A stretch of 64,000 nucleotides of DNA from JBBDMU01 sp040905685. GTDB lineage: Bacteria; Bacteroidota; Rhodothermia; Balneolales; Natronogracilivirgulaceae. Both the position numbers and the translations under genes were made by a program. How positions within the stretch are numbered: position 1 is the stretch's first letter; each line of letters begins with the position of its first letter. The notes beneath the pieces are model-generated. The model searched no databases. It saw nothing but the letters and a program-made list of their open reading frames with translations, and was not told the DNA's origin. Shown piece by piece: positions 63,878-64,000 of the stretch. The stretch spans positions 8,185 to 72,184 of the forward strand of contig JBBDRB010000110.1 of NCBI GenBank assembly GCA_040905685.1, read 5' to 3'.

Positions 63878-64000
63878 TCAACTATATAGCCAATTCCCTA
63901 TTGTTACGCCTATACAAAATCCAGCAACAGCTGGATGGAGTTGAAGCACTAATGCCCCCAGGCTTGTTCCACAGAATGGCGGATCTACACTTCCTCCTTC
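63878..64000 (-). CDS. C-terminal part of a candidate secreted peptide precursor (cut by window edge)
   Basis: The 40 visible residues read EGGSVDPPFCGTSLG, then ALVLQLHPAVAGFC, then IGVTIGNWLYS and a TGA stop at 63878-63880. An N-terminal Gly-Gly, two cysteines (19 residues apart) and a Gly/Ala/Val-rich hydrophobic end resemble class II bacteriocins or other peptides cleaved by C39 proteases. If the Gly-Gly is the cut site, the mature peptide is about 37 residues. The start and leader are outside the window, so this could also be the tail of a longer protein; the same-strand exporter operon favours a peptide. Confidence 0.55.
   Translation of the reverse strand, partial: EGGSVDPPFCGTSLGALVLQLHPAVAGFCIGVTIGNWLYS

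Noticed and set aside
1..64000. tRNA, rRNA or CRISPR
   Set aside because: I scanned the intergenic gaps for cloverleaf-like T-arm signatures and for regularly spaced repeats and found none.

Overview
The window reads as a chromosomal segment of a Gram-negative bacterium of the Bacteroidota/Rhodothermota/Balneolota (FCB) assemblage. The support is a type IX secretion plug homologue, a TamB-like translocation protein, several unassigned outer-membrane barrels and lipoproteins, a 29-residue AURKAIP1/COX24-type peptide, a fused IcmF-type acyl-CoA mutase, a C-terminally EMAP-tailed MetG and mostly weak Shine-Dalgarno signals. Genes are very tightly packed: many 4-nt or short overlaps, and convergent pairs whose stop codons overlap. 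No rRNA, tRNA, CRISPR array or insertion sequence was found. The exact genus cannot be read from the sequence.

Layout. 0-1 kb: the start of a response regulator (cut by the window edge) and its HWE/HisKA_2-type histidine kinase. 1.3-3.6 kb: MmcQ/YjbR protein, a possible broken small membrane protein, MsrB, serine hydrolase. 3.6-10.7 kb: two divergent multidomain transporters, an APC permease fused to EIIA and RCK_C domains and a CPA2 antiporter fused to Usp-like and EIIA-like domains, then folD, ccmB and a free PtsN-like EIIA. 10.7-14 kb: holB, dapF, T9SS plug lipoprotein. 14-27 kb: a long minus-strand run, NFACT (RqcH-like), aroK, aroB, tamB, rnr and a giant peptidase-MA/beta-propeller/outer-membrane-barrel protein. 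27-33 kb: unknown cytosolic protein, COX24-like mini-gene, TPR protein, HU, and a lipoprotein/outer-membrane-barrel pair. 33-42.6 kb: icmF, Ig-like lipoprotein, barrel protein, UDP-xylose synthesis (ugd, uxs), greA. 42.8-47.5 kb: SpoU methyltransferase, metG, pullulanase-like GH13. 47.5-50.7 kb: small exported protein, anmK, HAD phosphatase, Bat-type VWA protein. 51-57 kb: cysS, lgt, glycosyltransferase, Xer recombinase, short HPF, HPr kinase. 57-58.3 kb: AGE-family epimerase.

58.3-64 kb is different in character: visibly A+T-richer, with one tight minus-strand operon. In transcription order it holds the C-terminal part of a small peptide containing a Gly-Gly motif and two cysteines, a strong stem-loop, an ABC ATPase, a membrane permease, a second membrane protein, a membrane-anchored thioredoxin-fold protein (CYFC), and a peptidase-C39-containing ABC exporter with an intact Cys/His/Asp triad. 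I read this as a candidate secreted-peptide (bacteriocin or signalling peptide) locus with its precursor gene cut by the right window edge. It is the best candidate here for an undescribed system.

A second theme is PTS-type regulation. Three EIIA-type domains, each with a histidine in the expected place, plus HPr kinase/phosphorylase lie in this window, but no EI, HPr or sugar-specific EIIB/EIIC. This points to a regulatory rather than sugar-transporting phosphorelay that may gate amino-acid and cation transport.
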